Positions 1 through 5,117 of a stretch of 5,117 nt of DNA are shown in pieces. Position 1 is the first letter of the stretch. Each line of letters begins with the position of its first letter. The notes beneath the pieces were generated by a model. That model saw nothing but the letters and a program-made list of their open reading frames with translations. It searched no databases and had not been told where the DNA came from. The DNA is from Holophagaceae bacterium (GTDB lineage: Bacteria; Acidobacteriota; Holophagae; Holophagales; Holophagaceae), in assembly GCA_003538615.1 (NCBI GenBank), contig DPRT01000084.1:1-5117 (forward strand). The letters run 5' to 3'. Position numbers and translations under genes: made by a program.

Positions 1-2414
1 AGCTCCAGGGCCACGGCGCCGCCCGCCACCACGGCCACCGTGCGGGTGGGCGAGACGAGGTCGCCCTTCGCGAAGGTGACGGATTCCAGGCGGGCGATGG
101 ACTTCAGGGCTTCGGCGAAGGGCTCCAACTCGGCCAGCGAGCAGAAGGCGGGCACGCGCTTGGCGGGATCCACACCCTGTTCGGCCTTGAGGCGGAGGAG
201 GGCCGTGAGGACCTCCTGGAAGCGCGGGATGAGGGTGGCATCGCCGCCCTTCGCCTGGAGGACCGCTTCGCCGAGGGGCCAGCTTCTCAACGCCAGCAGG
301 GCTGGCTCTGAGTCCGGCAATCGCGGAGCGATGACGGCCTCGTGGATCTCTTCGGTCAGGAAGGGCACGAAAGGATGCAGGGCGCGGAGCAGGATGTCCA
401 GGAAGTGCAGGATGGCGGCTTTCTGTCCCGGCGTGCCACTCACCAGCTGCACCTTGGCGAGCTCGATGTAGGTGGCGCAGAAGTCATCCCAGACCAGGTG
501 GTAGAGCAGGTCCGACGCCTCGTGGAAGCGGAATTCCTCAAGCGCCGCGGTGACCGCCGACAACCCATCATGCATCTTTTTGATGAGCCAGAATTCGGCT
601 TCGCCGAATTCTGGCTCGGTGGCCAGCGTGATGGACTCATCGAGGTTCATCTGCACGAACCGGGATGCGTTCCACAGCTTGTTGCAGAAGTTGCGGCTGG
701 CTTCGAGCCGCGCGGTGCTCATGGCGATGTCCGTGCCCGGGGCGGCCATGATGGCCAGCGAGAAGCGCAGGGCGTCCGTGCCGTATTCCTCCATGACTTC
801 GAGGGGATCGATGACGTTGCCCTTGGTCTTGCTCATCTTCGCGCCGCTGGCATCACGCACGAGGCTGTTGAAGTAGACCTTGCGGAAGGGCACCTCGCCC
901 ATCCACGTGAGGCCCGCCATGGCCATGCGCGCCACCCAGAAGAACAGGATGTCGTAGCCCGTGATGAGCACGCTGGTGGGGTAGTAGCGCTTCAGTTCGT
1001 CGGTCTCGTCGGGCCAGCCGAACACGCTGAACGGCCACAATGCCGACGAGAACCAGGTGTCCAGCGTGTCAGGGTCTTGTTTCAGTTCTTCTGCTCCGCA
1101 TGCGCAGCATGCGGAGGGCTGCTTCATCTCCACATGGAGCTCCCCACACTTGGCGCAGGTCCAGGCGGGGATGCGGTGGCCCCAGACCAGCTGGCGGCTG
1201 ATGCACCAGTCCTGGATGTTGGTGAGCCAGTGGTTCCAGACGGCGGTGTGGTGCTCTGGGGTGAACTGGATGGCCCCGCTCTGCACGGCCTCCAGGGCCC
1301 TGGCCGCGGCCTCCTTCACGTCCATGAACCACTGCTCGCTGATGAGCGGTTCCAGCACGGCCCCGCTGCGGTCGCTGAGGCTGATCTTGTGGGTGTAGTC
1401 CTCCACCTTCACCAGGAATCCCTGCTCCTCCAGGTCGGCCACCACGCGCTTGCGGGCCTCGAAGCGGTCCAGGCCCGCGTAGGCGCCCGCGGCGGCGGTC
1501 ATCTTCGCGTCGAAGCCGATGATGGTGATGGACTCCAGCTTCAGGCGCTGGCCGGCGGCGAAGTCGTTGGGGTCGTGGGCCGGGGTCACCTTCACGCAGC
1601 CGGTGCCGAAGGCGGGATCCACGAAGCTGTCGGCCACCACGGGGATCTGACGGCCCGTCAACGGGTGGTTCATGAGCTTGCCGATCATGCCCTGGTAGCG
1701 TTCGTCGTCCGGATGCACGGCCACGGCCGTATCGCCGAGCATGGTCTCGGGCCGGGTGGTGGCCACCACCACATCGCCGCTGCCGTCGGCCAGCGGGTAG
1801 CGCAGGTGCCAGAGCTTGCCGCGGCGCTCCTCGTATTTCACTTCCAGGTCGCTGAGGGCGGTCTGAAGGGCCGGATCCCACTGGATCATCCGGGGGCCGC
1901 GGTAGATGCGCCCAGCCTTGTAGCTCTCCACGAAGACCTTGCGCACGGCCTTGTTGAGGGAGGGGTCCAGGGTGAACCGGTTGCGGGTCCAGTCCACGGA
2001 GCAGCCCAGGCGCTTGAGCTGGTGCTCGATGGCGCCCTGGTTCTTCTCCTTCCAGTCCCAGATGCGCTTTTCGAAGGCGTCCCGGCCCAGCTGGTGGCGG
2101 TCCGTGCCCTCGGCCTTGAGCTGGCGCTCCACCATCATCTGGGTGGCGATGCCCGCGTGGTCCGTGCCGGGCACCCACAGCGCGTCGAAGCCCTGGGCCC
2201 GCTTGAAGCGCGTGAGCACGTCGTGGAGGGTGTTCACCAGGGCGTGGCCCATGTGCAGGTTGCCCGTGATGTTGGGCGGCGGGATGACGATGGACCAGGG
2301 CTCCTTGCCGCTGGTGGGGGCTGCCTCGAAGGCCCTGGATTCCTCCCAGACCTCGTACCACCGTGTCTGAGCCGTCCTGAAGTCGAAAGCCTTGTCCATC
2401 TCGCGCATTGCCAT
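1..2414 (-). CDS. valS: Valyl-tRNA synthetase (C-terminal end outside window)
   Basis: This class I aminoacyl-tRNA synthetase charges tRNA-Val with valine in the cytoplasm. About 804 codons are visible without a stop; bacterial ValRS is usually about 860-950 residues, so the missing part should be the C-terminal coiled-coil tRNA arm. Seen, numbering from the ATG at 2414: a PPPNITG segment leading into the HIGH-type motif HMGH (54-57); the CP1 editing domain with TTRPET (219-224) and further on GTGCVKVTPAHDPND; a zinc-knuckle-like insert with C420-x2-C423 and C436-x2-C439; DTWFSSALWP; the KMSKS-type motif KMSKT (526-530) followed by KGNVIDPLE; and the anticodon-binding region with HPFVPFLTEEIHE. 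The start is ambiguous between ATGs at 2414, 2408 and 2399. AAGG lies 6 nt before 2414 and GAGG lies 6 nt before 2408. The gene is divergent from the cytochrome gene. Identity is very secure; the exact start is not. Confidence 0.97.
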   Translation of the reverse strand, partial: MAMREMDKAFDFRTAQTRWYEVWEESRAFEAAPTSGKEPWSIVIPPPNITGNLHMGHALVNTLHDVLTRFKRAQGFDALWVPGTDHAGIATQMMVERQLKAEGTDRHQLGRDAFEKRIWDWKEKNQGAIEHQLKRLGCSVDWTRNRFTLDPSLNKAVRKVFVESYKAGRIYRGPRMIQWDPALQTALSDLEVKYEERRGKLWHLRYPLADGSGDVVVATTRPETMLGDTAVAVHPDDERYQGMIGKLMNHPLTGRQIPVVADSFVDPAFGTGCVKVTPAHDPNDFAAGQRLKLESITIIGFDAKMTAAAGAYAGLDRFEARKRVVADLEEQGFLVKVEDYTHKISLSDRSGAVLEPLISEQWFMDVKEAAARALEAVQSGAIQFTPEHHTAVWNHWLTNIQDWCISRQLVWGHRIPAWTCAKCGELHVEMKQPSACCACGAEELKQDPDTLDTWFSSALWPFSVFGWPDETDELKRYYPTSVLITGYDILFFWVARMAMAGLTWMGEVPFRKVYFNSLVRDASGAKMSKTKGNVIDPLEVMEEYGTDALRFSLAIMAAPGTDIAMSTARLEASRNFCNKLWNASRFVQMNLDESITLATEPEFGEAEFWLIKKMHDGLSAVTAALEEFRFHEASDLLYHLVWDDFCATYIELAKVQLVSGTPGQKAAILHFLDILLRALHPFVPFLTEEIHEAVIAPRLPDSEPALLALRSWPLGEAVLQAKGGDATLIPRFQEVLTALLRLKAEQGVDPAKRVPAFCSLAELEPFAEALKSIARLESVTFAKGDLVSPTRTVAVVAGGAVALE
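585..617. repeat. Perfect 15-bp inverted repeat inside valS
   Basis: The arms are GAGCCAGAATTCGGC (585-599) and its exact reverse complement (603-617), separated by 3 nt. On the valS strand the loop is GAA. The whole repeat is translated in frame as EPEFGEAEFWL (residues 600-610), near the junction of the catalytic and anticodon-binding domains. No T-tract follows on either strand in the right position, so it is not an intrinsic terminator. Confidence 0.9.
1094..1116. repeat. Perfect 10-bp inverted repeat over the ValS zinc knuckle
   Basis: The arms are CTCCGCATGC (1094-1103) and GCATGCGGAG (1107-1116) with a 3-nt spacer, and each contains a GCATGC hexamer. On the valS strand the repeat encodes the S-A-C-C-A-C-G stretch holding the second cysteine pair (C436, C439), so part of the symmetry may simply come from repeated Ala-Cys codons. 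Confidence 0.85.
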
Positions 2415-2477
2415 CCTCAGCCTTAGCCTTTCCCGGCTCCAAACCGGCTGCGCCGATCTGGAGCGAGTCCTCGGAAC

Positions 2478-2503
2478 CTCATTGGAACAGCCAACCCAAT
2501 GGG
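2478..2503. repeat. Inverted repeat, CATTGG-N10-CCAATG
   Basis: CATTGG (2480-2485) and CCAATG (2496-2501) are exact inverted copies 10 nt apart. Pairing extends by a G-T wobble and one further C-G pair to 2478 and 2503. The right arm overlaps a smaller alternative hairpin, ACCC-AAT-GGGT. It could be an operator half-site pair or a leader hairpin for valS, or it could be chance. Confidence 0.4.
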
Positions 2504-2507
2504 TCAG

Positions 2508-2545
2508 TTTACCTGTGGAAGGACGAGCCTTCCAGACAGGGTAAA
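2508..2545. repeat. Long imperfect dyad in the divergent promoter region
   Basis: The left arm is TTTACC (2508-2513), a 2-nt spacer, then TGGAAGG (2516-2522). The loop is ACGAG (2523-2527). The right arm is CCTTCCA (2528-2534), a 5-nt spacer, then GGTAAA (2540-2545). Both blocks are exact inverted copies, with a 3-nt length difference between spacers; CCTGT and ACAGG inside the spacers can also pair. Its position between two divergent genes suggests an operator for a dimeric regulator or a structured leader. No T-run follows it, so it is not an intrinsic terminator. Confidence 0.6.
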
Positions 2546-2602
2546 TGGTGCGACCGGGAAGTAATGCGATATCATGGTCGTCATTAGTCTGGAATTGGGA
2601 AC

Positions 2603-2609
2603 AAGGAGG
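2603..2609 (+). promoter_or_regulatory. Shine-Dalgarno site of the tetraheme cytochrome gene
   Basis: AAGGAGG ends 4 nt before the ATG at 2614. This strong but slightly close ribosome site fixes the start there and rules out an in-frame ATG 23 codons upstream at 2545. Confidence 0.85.
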
Positions 2610-2613
2610 GCAC

Positions 2614-2961
2614 ATGCGGCTTCTTCGGATCGTGGCGCTGGGGCTGGCGAGCCTGCTCGCGGTAGGGGGGCGTGCGGGTGAGGACAAGCCCCTGCCGGCG
2701 CCCCATGCCAAGGCGAAGGTGAATTGCCATGACTGCCACCACAAGGAGAAGCCCTCCACGGCGGCGGTGCCGGACGAGGCCTGCATGGTCTGCCATGGCG
2801 ACTATCCCGCCATGAAGGCCCTGACGAAGGATGCCAAGCCCAACCCCCACGCCTCGCCGCACGACCCCATCCTCTGCACGGACTGCCATCGCCAGCACAA
2901 GCCTCCGGTGGTGAAGTGCCTGGACTGCCATGAGGGGAAGTTCACCTTCAAGATCAAGTGA
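2614..2961 (+). CDS. Small periplasmic tetraheme cytochrome c (STC/CctA-like)
   Basis: The product is a 115-residue exported electron-transfer protein. Residues 1 to about 21 form a signal peptide: MRLLR, a hydrophobic Leu/Ala/Val stretch, then GGRA-G as the probable cleavage site. The mature part has four CxxCH heme-attachment motifs: CHDCH (38-42), CMVCH (57-61), CTDCH (88-92) and CLDCH (102-106). Other histidines (H31, H39, H43, H79, H83, H95) are sufficient for bis-His ligation of all four hemes. Motif spacing and neighbouring residues, such as CxxCHG after motif 2 and a PHD segment before motif 3, resemble the Shewanella small tetraheme cytochrome and the heme domain of flavocytochrome c fumarate reductase. 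In that family these proteins shuttle electrons through the periplasm between quinol oxidases and terminal reductases. No flavin domain or membrane anchor is present. A likely adaptor gene follows 45 nt downstream. Donor and acceptor cannot be named from this window. Confidence 0.93.
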   Translation: MRLLRIVALGLASLLAVGGRAGEDKPLPAPHAKAKVNCHDCHHKEKPSTAAVPDEACMVCHGDYPAMKALTKDAKPNPHASPHDPILCTDCHRQHKPPVVKCLDCHEGKFTFKIK

Positions 2962-3006
2962 GGGCCCCGGGGATGACAGGATGGAGGGGTCTCCAGTGAG
3001 TGCCCC

Positions 3007-3735
3007 ATGTCCTTCCGATCCCTCCTCATCCTGACCATCCTGTCCTCCGGGCTCATCCCGGTCTCCGCGGGCACCCCCGTGGAGGGCCTGGTGCAGCCCT
3101 TCCGCCAGGTGGACGTGAGCGCGCCGGTGTCGAGCCGCATCACGGAATTGAAGGTCGGCGAGGGGGAGGCCGTCCAGGAGGGGCAGACCCTCGCCCTGCT
3201 CTACGGCAAGCTGGAGGAACTGGAGATGATGCGGGCCAAGGCTCTGCTGGAGCGTCGGGAGTTCGAGGCCAAGGGCGCCAAGCGGCTCTATGACAGCCGG
3301 ATCATTCCGGAGGCCAAGGCCCTGGAATCGCGCATCGAGCTGGACCTGGCGCGGCTGCAGTACGAGACGGCGGCGGAGCAGGTCCGCCTCCGCACGGTCC
3401 AGACGCCCCTGGCCGGGGTGGTGGTGGCCCGCCACCGCGAGGTGGGTGAGGCGGTCTCCACGGCCCAGCCGCTGTTCCGCATCCTCGATCTGAGTCGCGT
3501 GGTGGTGGTGTGCGCCGTGGATCCCAAGGCCCTGGCCGGGCTGGCGGCGGGGCAGAAGGCGCGGGTGACCCTGCCGCAGATGCCCGAGACGGGCACGCTG
3601 GAGGGCGAGGTCGCGCTCGTGGACCCCTGCGCCGATGCGGCGGGCCTGGTCCGCGTGAAGGTGGTGGTGGAGAACCCAGAGCGCCGCATCCGGTCGGGGC
3701 TCAGAGCCCTGGTGGAGCTGCCTGCGGCGAAGTGA
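3007..3735 (+). CDS. Short HlyD/RND-type periplasmic adaptor (membrane fusion protein)
   Basis: This 242-residue protein has the order expected of an efflux adaptor. Residues 1-21 are a signal peptide ending VSA-G, with no lipobox cysteine. A first biotinyl-lipoyl half follows at about 35-66 (VSAPVSSRITELKVGEGEAV then QEGQTL). A short charged alpha-hairpin spans about 67-130, and the second lipoyl half lies at about 131-162 (TPLAGVVVARHREVGEAV). A beta-barrel runs from about 163 to 240, including the VDPCAD...VRVKVVVENP strand pattern. It lacks the extended C-terminal membrane-proximal domain of full-length RND adaptors, which are usually about 350-400 residues. In the family, adaptors join an inner-membrane RND or ABC pump to an outer-membrane channel; no partner lies in the window. 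The ATG at 3007 has only a weak GTGAG site upstream, and a GGAGG at 2983-2987 is too far away. No alternative in-frame start is visible. It probably shares a transcript with the cytochrome. Confidence 0.88.
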   Translation: MSFRSLLILTILSSGLIPVSAGTPVEGLVQPFRQVDVSAPVSSRITELKVGEGEAVQEGQTLALLYGKLEELEMMRAKALLERREFEAKGAKRLYDSRIIPEAKALESRIELDLARLQYETAAEQVRLRTVQTPLAGVVVARHREVGEAVSTAQPLFRILDLSRVVVVCAVDPKALAGLAAGQKARVTLPQMPETGTLEGEVALVDPCADAAGLVRVKVVVENPERRIRSGLRALVELPAAK

Positions 3736-3741
3736 GCGGGT

Positions 3742-3987
3742 TCAGAGCTTCTTGTGGCTCCCGTCGCACAGGGGCATGGTGCCGCTGTGCTTGCACCCGC
3801 AGAACCACTTGGTGCCGGTGACATCCGCGGTATAGGCCATGGGCGTGAAGGGACCGCCCTTGTGGGAGCCATCGCAGAAAGGCTGCTTCTGGCTGTGGCC
3901 GCAGGCGCACCAGTGATAGGTCTTGCCCGCTTCGACCTCCACATGGAAAGGGCCCTTCTGGGCGATGTGGGGTGTGGAATCCGTCAT
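3742..3987 (-). CDS. Tandem CDGSH-type [2Fe-2S] protein
   Basis: This 81-residue soluble protein contains two complete CDGSH iron-sulfur motifs (C-x-C-x2-S-x3-P-x-C-D-G-S-H). The first has C27, C29, C38 and H42; the second has C63, C65, C74 and H78. All eight ligands of two three-Cys one-His [2Fe-2S] clusters are present, linked by a PFTPMAYTADVTGTKWF-type segment. There is no signal peptide or membrane anchor, unlike mitochondrial mitoNEET, so it resembles the two-motif Miner2/bacterial group. Family members carry redox-active, transferable clusters; the client here is unknown. The start at 3987 is chosen for the GGAGG 6 nt upstream; a longer frame upstream overlaps the hemerythrin gene and is not needed for the domain. 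The gene converges on the adaptor gene with 6 nt between stop codons and follows the hemerythrin gene after 70 nt. Confidence 0.93.
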   Translation of the reverse strand: MTDSTPHIAQKGPFHVEVEAGKTYHWCACGHSQKQPFCDGSHKGGPFTPMAYTADVTGTKWFCGCKHSGTMPLCDGSHKKL

Positions 3988-3993
3988 GGCGAT

Positions 3994-3998
3994 CCTCC
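3994..3998 (-). promoter_or_regulatory. Shine-Dalgarno site of the CDGSH gene
   Basis: GGAGG on the minus strand lies 6 nt before the ATG at 3987. It decides the start of the 81-residue protein against upstream in-frame starts. Confidence 0.8.
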
Positions 3999-4030
3999 GG
4001 TCGGGGTGCCTGATTTGGATGGGGGAGACC

Positions 4031-4061
4031 ACTATAACCCCGCCTCCCCGGCGCGGATCAA
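4031..4061 (-). promoter_or_regulatory. Possible sigma-70-like promoter for the CDGSH gene
   Basis: On the minus strand TTGATC (4061-4056) and TATAGT (4036-4031) match the -35 and -10 consensus at 4 and 5 of 6 positions, with a rather long 19-nt spacer. The -35 hexamer overlaps the hemerythrin stop codon. If real, the CDGSH gene could be transcribed separately from bioB. This is consensus matching only. Confidence 0.3.
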
Positions 4062-4720
4062 TCCCCTCCCCGGCGCTCCTCTGCATCCTCCCACTCCAGC
4101 TCGGTCCACCACTCGTATTCGAGGCCTTCGCAGGTGAGGCCGAAGGAGGGGCAGGCCACGCAGCCATCGCCGCGGTGGACCTCGGCATCGTGCAGGGGCG
4201 GGTAGACCTGGATCAGCGCGAGGGCGCCTTCCCGGGCGGCGGCCTCGGTGCTGGTCATGGGCCGGGAGGGCAGCTCCCGCACGTGGAAACGGCGCAGGCG
4301 CTCCTCGCTCTCGGGGAACAGGACGGAGTTCTCCGCGTCGATGTGCCGCCAGAGCGACCGGCTGTAGTCCACGGCCAGGGCCTCCACCTGCTGGCGGGCC
4401 TCCGCCGTGGCGAAGTCGGAGCCGAGCAGTTCCTCCAGCCCGTTCAGCAGGCCGGCCATGCGCCGGTGCTCCCCGGTGAGGGCGGCGATGGGGCCGCGCT
4501 CACCGGGCAGTTCCGCACGCTCCACCAGGGCCCTGAACAGGACCTCCTCCTCCTTGTGGTGATGGAAGTCGCCGGCGTAGTGGCGGAAGAAGGCCAGGAA
4601 GCGGGCGCCGTCGGCCGGGTCGCCCTGGCCTTCGAGGCGGGCCTTCACGAAGGTCCGCAGGGAACCCAGTCCCTGCTCGATGAGGTCGTGCTCGGCGCGG
4701 AGGTCGTCGATGAGCTGCAT
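4058..4720 (-). CDS. Hemerythrin HHE-domain protein with C-terminal cysteine cluster
   Basis: This 220-residue cytoplasmic protein has no signal peptide or membrane segment. Residues 1 to about 145 form a four-helix hemerythrin-type bundle with the expected diiron ligand pattern: H11 in AEHDLIEQGL, H47 in FFRHYAGDF, H55-x3-E59 in HHHKEEEVLF, H85 in TGEHRRM, and H126-x3-E130 in WRHIDAENSVLFP. Such domains bind O2, NO or iron in different subfamilies. Residues about 146-220 extend past the domain and include a C187-x2-C190-x6-C197 cluster, then a Trp- and Glu-rich acidic tail. I do not recognise the tail as a named domain; it might bind metal or act as a thiol switch. The start is 3 nt after the bioB stop with no good Shine-Dalgarno site, which suggests translational coupling. 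The specific function is unknown. Confidence 0.88.
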   Translation of the reverse strand: MQLIDDLRAEHDLIEQGLGSLRTFVKARLEGQGDPADGARFLAFFRHYAGDFHHHKEEEVLFRALVERAELPGERGPIAALTGEHRRMAGLLNGLEELLGSDFATAEARQQVEALAVDYSRSLWRHIDAENSVLFPESEERLRRFHVRELPSRPMTSTEAAAREGALALIQVYPPLHDAEVHRGDGCVACPSFGLTCEGLEYEWWTELEWEDAEERRGGD

Positions 4721-4723
4721 GGG

Positions 4724-5117
4724 TCACACCCGGGCTGCCGCGCCTTCCACCCGCATGCCCAGGGCATTCAGCAGCCAGTGGTCGTGGTTGCCGCCGGGGT
4801 TGGGGGTGGTGAGGAGCTTCTCGCCCGTGAAGATGCTGTTGGCGCCTGCGAAGAAGCAGAGGGCCTGCAGCTCGTCGCTCATCTGGGTGCGGCCGGCGCT
4901 GAGGCGGATGCGGCTCTTGGGGAACAGGATGCGGGCCGTGGCGATCATGCGCACCAGCTCCAGCGGGGGCAGGGGATCCACGTCGGCCAGGGGCGTGCCG
5001 TCCACGGCCACGAACTGGTTGATGGGGATGCTCTCCGGGGCGGGTTCCAGCTCCGTCAGCTCCTGGAGGAAGTGGATGCGCTGATCCACCGTCTCGCCCA
5101 TGCCCACGATGCCGCCG
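4724..5117 (-). CDS. bioB: Biotin synthase, C-terminal part (5' end outside window)
   Basis: BioB is a radical SAM enzyme that inserts sulfur into dethiobiotin, the last step of biotin synthesis, using a [4Fe-4S] cluster and a sacrificial [2Fe-2S] cluster. The visible 130 codons are the C-terminal part, beginning at GGIVGMGET. They include [50 protein letters not shown] and a final short tail. The first Arg of RLSAGR corresponds to the conserved [2Fe-2S] arginine ligand (Arg260 in the E. coli enzyme). The radical SAM CxxxCxxC motif and the other [2Fe-2S] cysteines lie beyond the right edge. The C-terminus appears some 25-30 residues shorter than E. coli BioB, in a region that varies in the family. 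It is the first visible gene of the leftward group, and the hemerythrin gene begins 3 nt after its stop. Confidence 0.97.
   Translation of the reverse strand, partial: GGIVGMGETVDQRIHFLQELTELEPAPESIPINQFVAVDGTPLADVDPLPPLELVRMIATARILFPKSRIRLSAGRTQMSDELQALCFFAGANSIFTGEKLLTTPNPGGNHDHWLLNALGMRVEGAAARV

Larger units (their letters stand above)
2415..2613. other. Divergent intergenic region between valS and the cytochrome gene
   Basis: These 199 nt must hold the promoters for valS (leftward) and the cytochrome gene (rightward). I see no convincing -35/-10 pair for either. The best -10-like hexamer toward the cytochrome is TATCAT at 2570-2575, with no good -35 element at the expected distance. Toward valS, TAAACT (minus strand, 2511-2506) is a weak candidate. 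No T-box specifier or AGGGTGG-type antiterminator consensus is visible upstream of valS. Just before valS the minus strand carries a tandem AAGGCT repeat (2430-2419). Two dyad symmetries are listed separately. Confidence 0.7.

Noticed and set aside
585..617. The valS palindrome as an intrinsic terminator
   Set aside because: On the valS strand the hairpin is followed by ATCAAAAAG, not a T-tract, and the coding frame continues for about 200 codons.
342..2426. A 694-codon open frame on the plus strand, antisense to valS
   Set aside because: It is codon-aligned opposite valS, is rich in His, Val, Gly and Leu as expected from a reversed GC-rich gene, and has no recognisable domain. valS motifs on the other strand are unmistakable.
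1069..2442. A 457-codon minus-strand frame overlapping valS
   Set aside because: It is an out-of-frame shadow of valS, Arg/Gly/Pro-rich with low-complexity composition and no domain.
2545..2613. An in-frame N-terminal extension of the cytochrome from an ATG at 2545
   Set aside because: It would bury the signal peptide behind 23 residues and ignore the AAGGAGG before the ATG at 2614.
2415..2613. A T-box riboswitch upstream of valS
   Set aside because: The leader lacks the conserved T-box antiterminator sequence and is too short for a full stem I plus antiterminator.
2962..3006. A terminator between cytochrome and adaptor
   Set aside because: The GC palindrome CCCCGGGG (2965-2972) has no loop and no T-run after it, so the two genes are better read as one unit.
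2584..3435. A 283-codon minus-strand frame opposite the cytochrome and adaptor genes
   Set aside because: It is a shadow of two well-supported plus-strand genes and has no domain of its own.
3988..4188. A 67-residue N-terminal extension of the CDGSH protein
   Set aside because: It overlaps the hemerythrin gene, has low-complexity composition, and the GGAGG at 3998-3994 marks the internal start.

Overview
The window is a GC-rich bacterial chromosomal segment with no mobile element, CRISPR array or stable RNA gene that I can see. It carries six protein genes, two of them cut by the window ends. The GC content, the STC-like tetraheme cytochrome, and the mix of biotin synthase, hemerythrin and CDGSH genes would fit an anaerobic or facultative metal-respiring lineage such as the Holophagae (Geothrix-like Acidobacteriota). 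That placement is an impression from gene content, not something the sequence proves.

Layout. Bases 1-2414, minus strand, hold most of valS (valyl-tRNA synthetase); its C-terminal end runs off the left edge. Bases 2415-2613 are a divergent intergenic region with two dyad symmetries, one of them long. On the plus strand follow a small secreted tetraheme cytochrome c (2614-2961) and, 45 nt later, a short HlyD/RND-type periplasmic adaptor (3007-3735). The adaptor meets the next gene tail to tail with only 6 nt between stop codons. The minus strand from the right edge reads: bioB (3' part, 4724-5117), then a hemerythrin-domain protein (4058-4720, 3 nt after the bioB stop), then a tandem-CDGSH iron-sulfur protein (3742-3987).

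How the parts relate. The plus-strand pair is a closed two-gene unit, bounded by divergent valS and the convergent CDGSH gene, so the adaptor has no adjacent pump or outer-membrane partner. Both products are predicted to be exported. The minus-strand trio is dominated by iron cofactors: BioB (Fe-S radical SAM enzyme), a diiron hemerythrin fold and a [2Fe-2S] CDGSH protein. This may reflect shared oxygen or iron-sulfur physiology, but that is inference from proximity. valS is a housekeeping gene; its most unusual feature is a perfect 15-bp inverted repeat inside the reading frame.

I found no clearly new system. The best leads are the orphan cytochrome-adaptor pair, the hemerythrin with a C-terminal cysteine cluster coupled to bioB, and the in-frame palindrome in valS.
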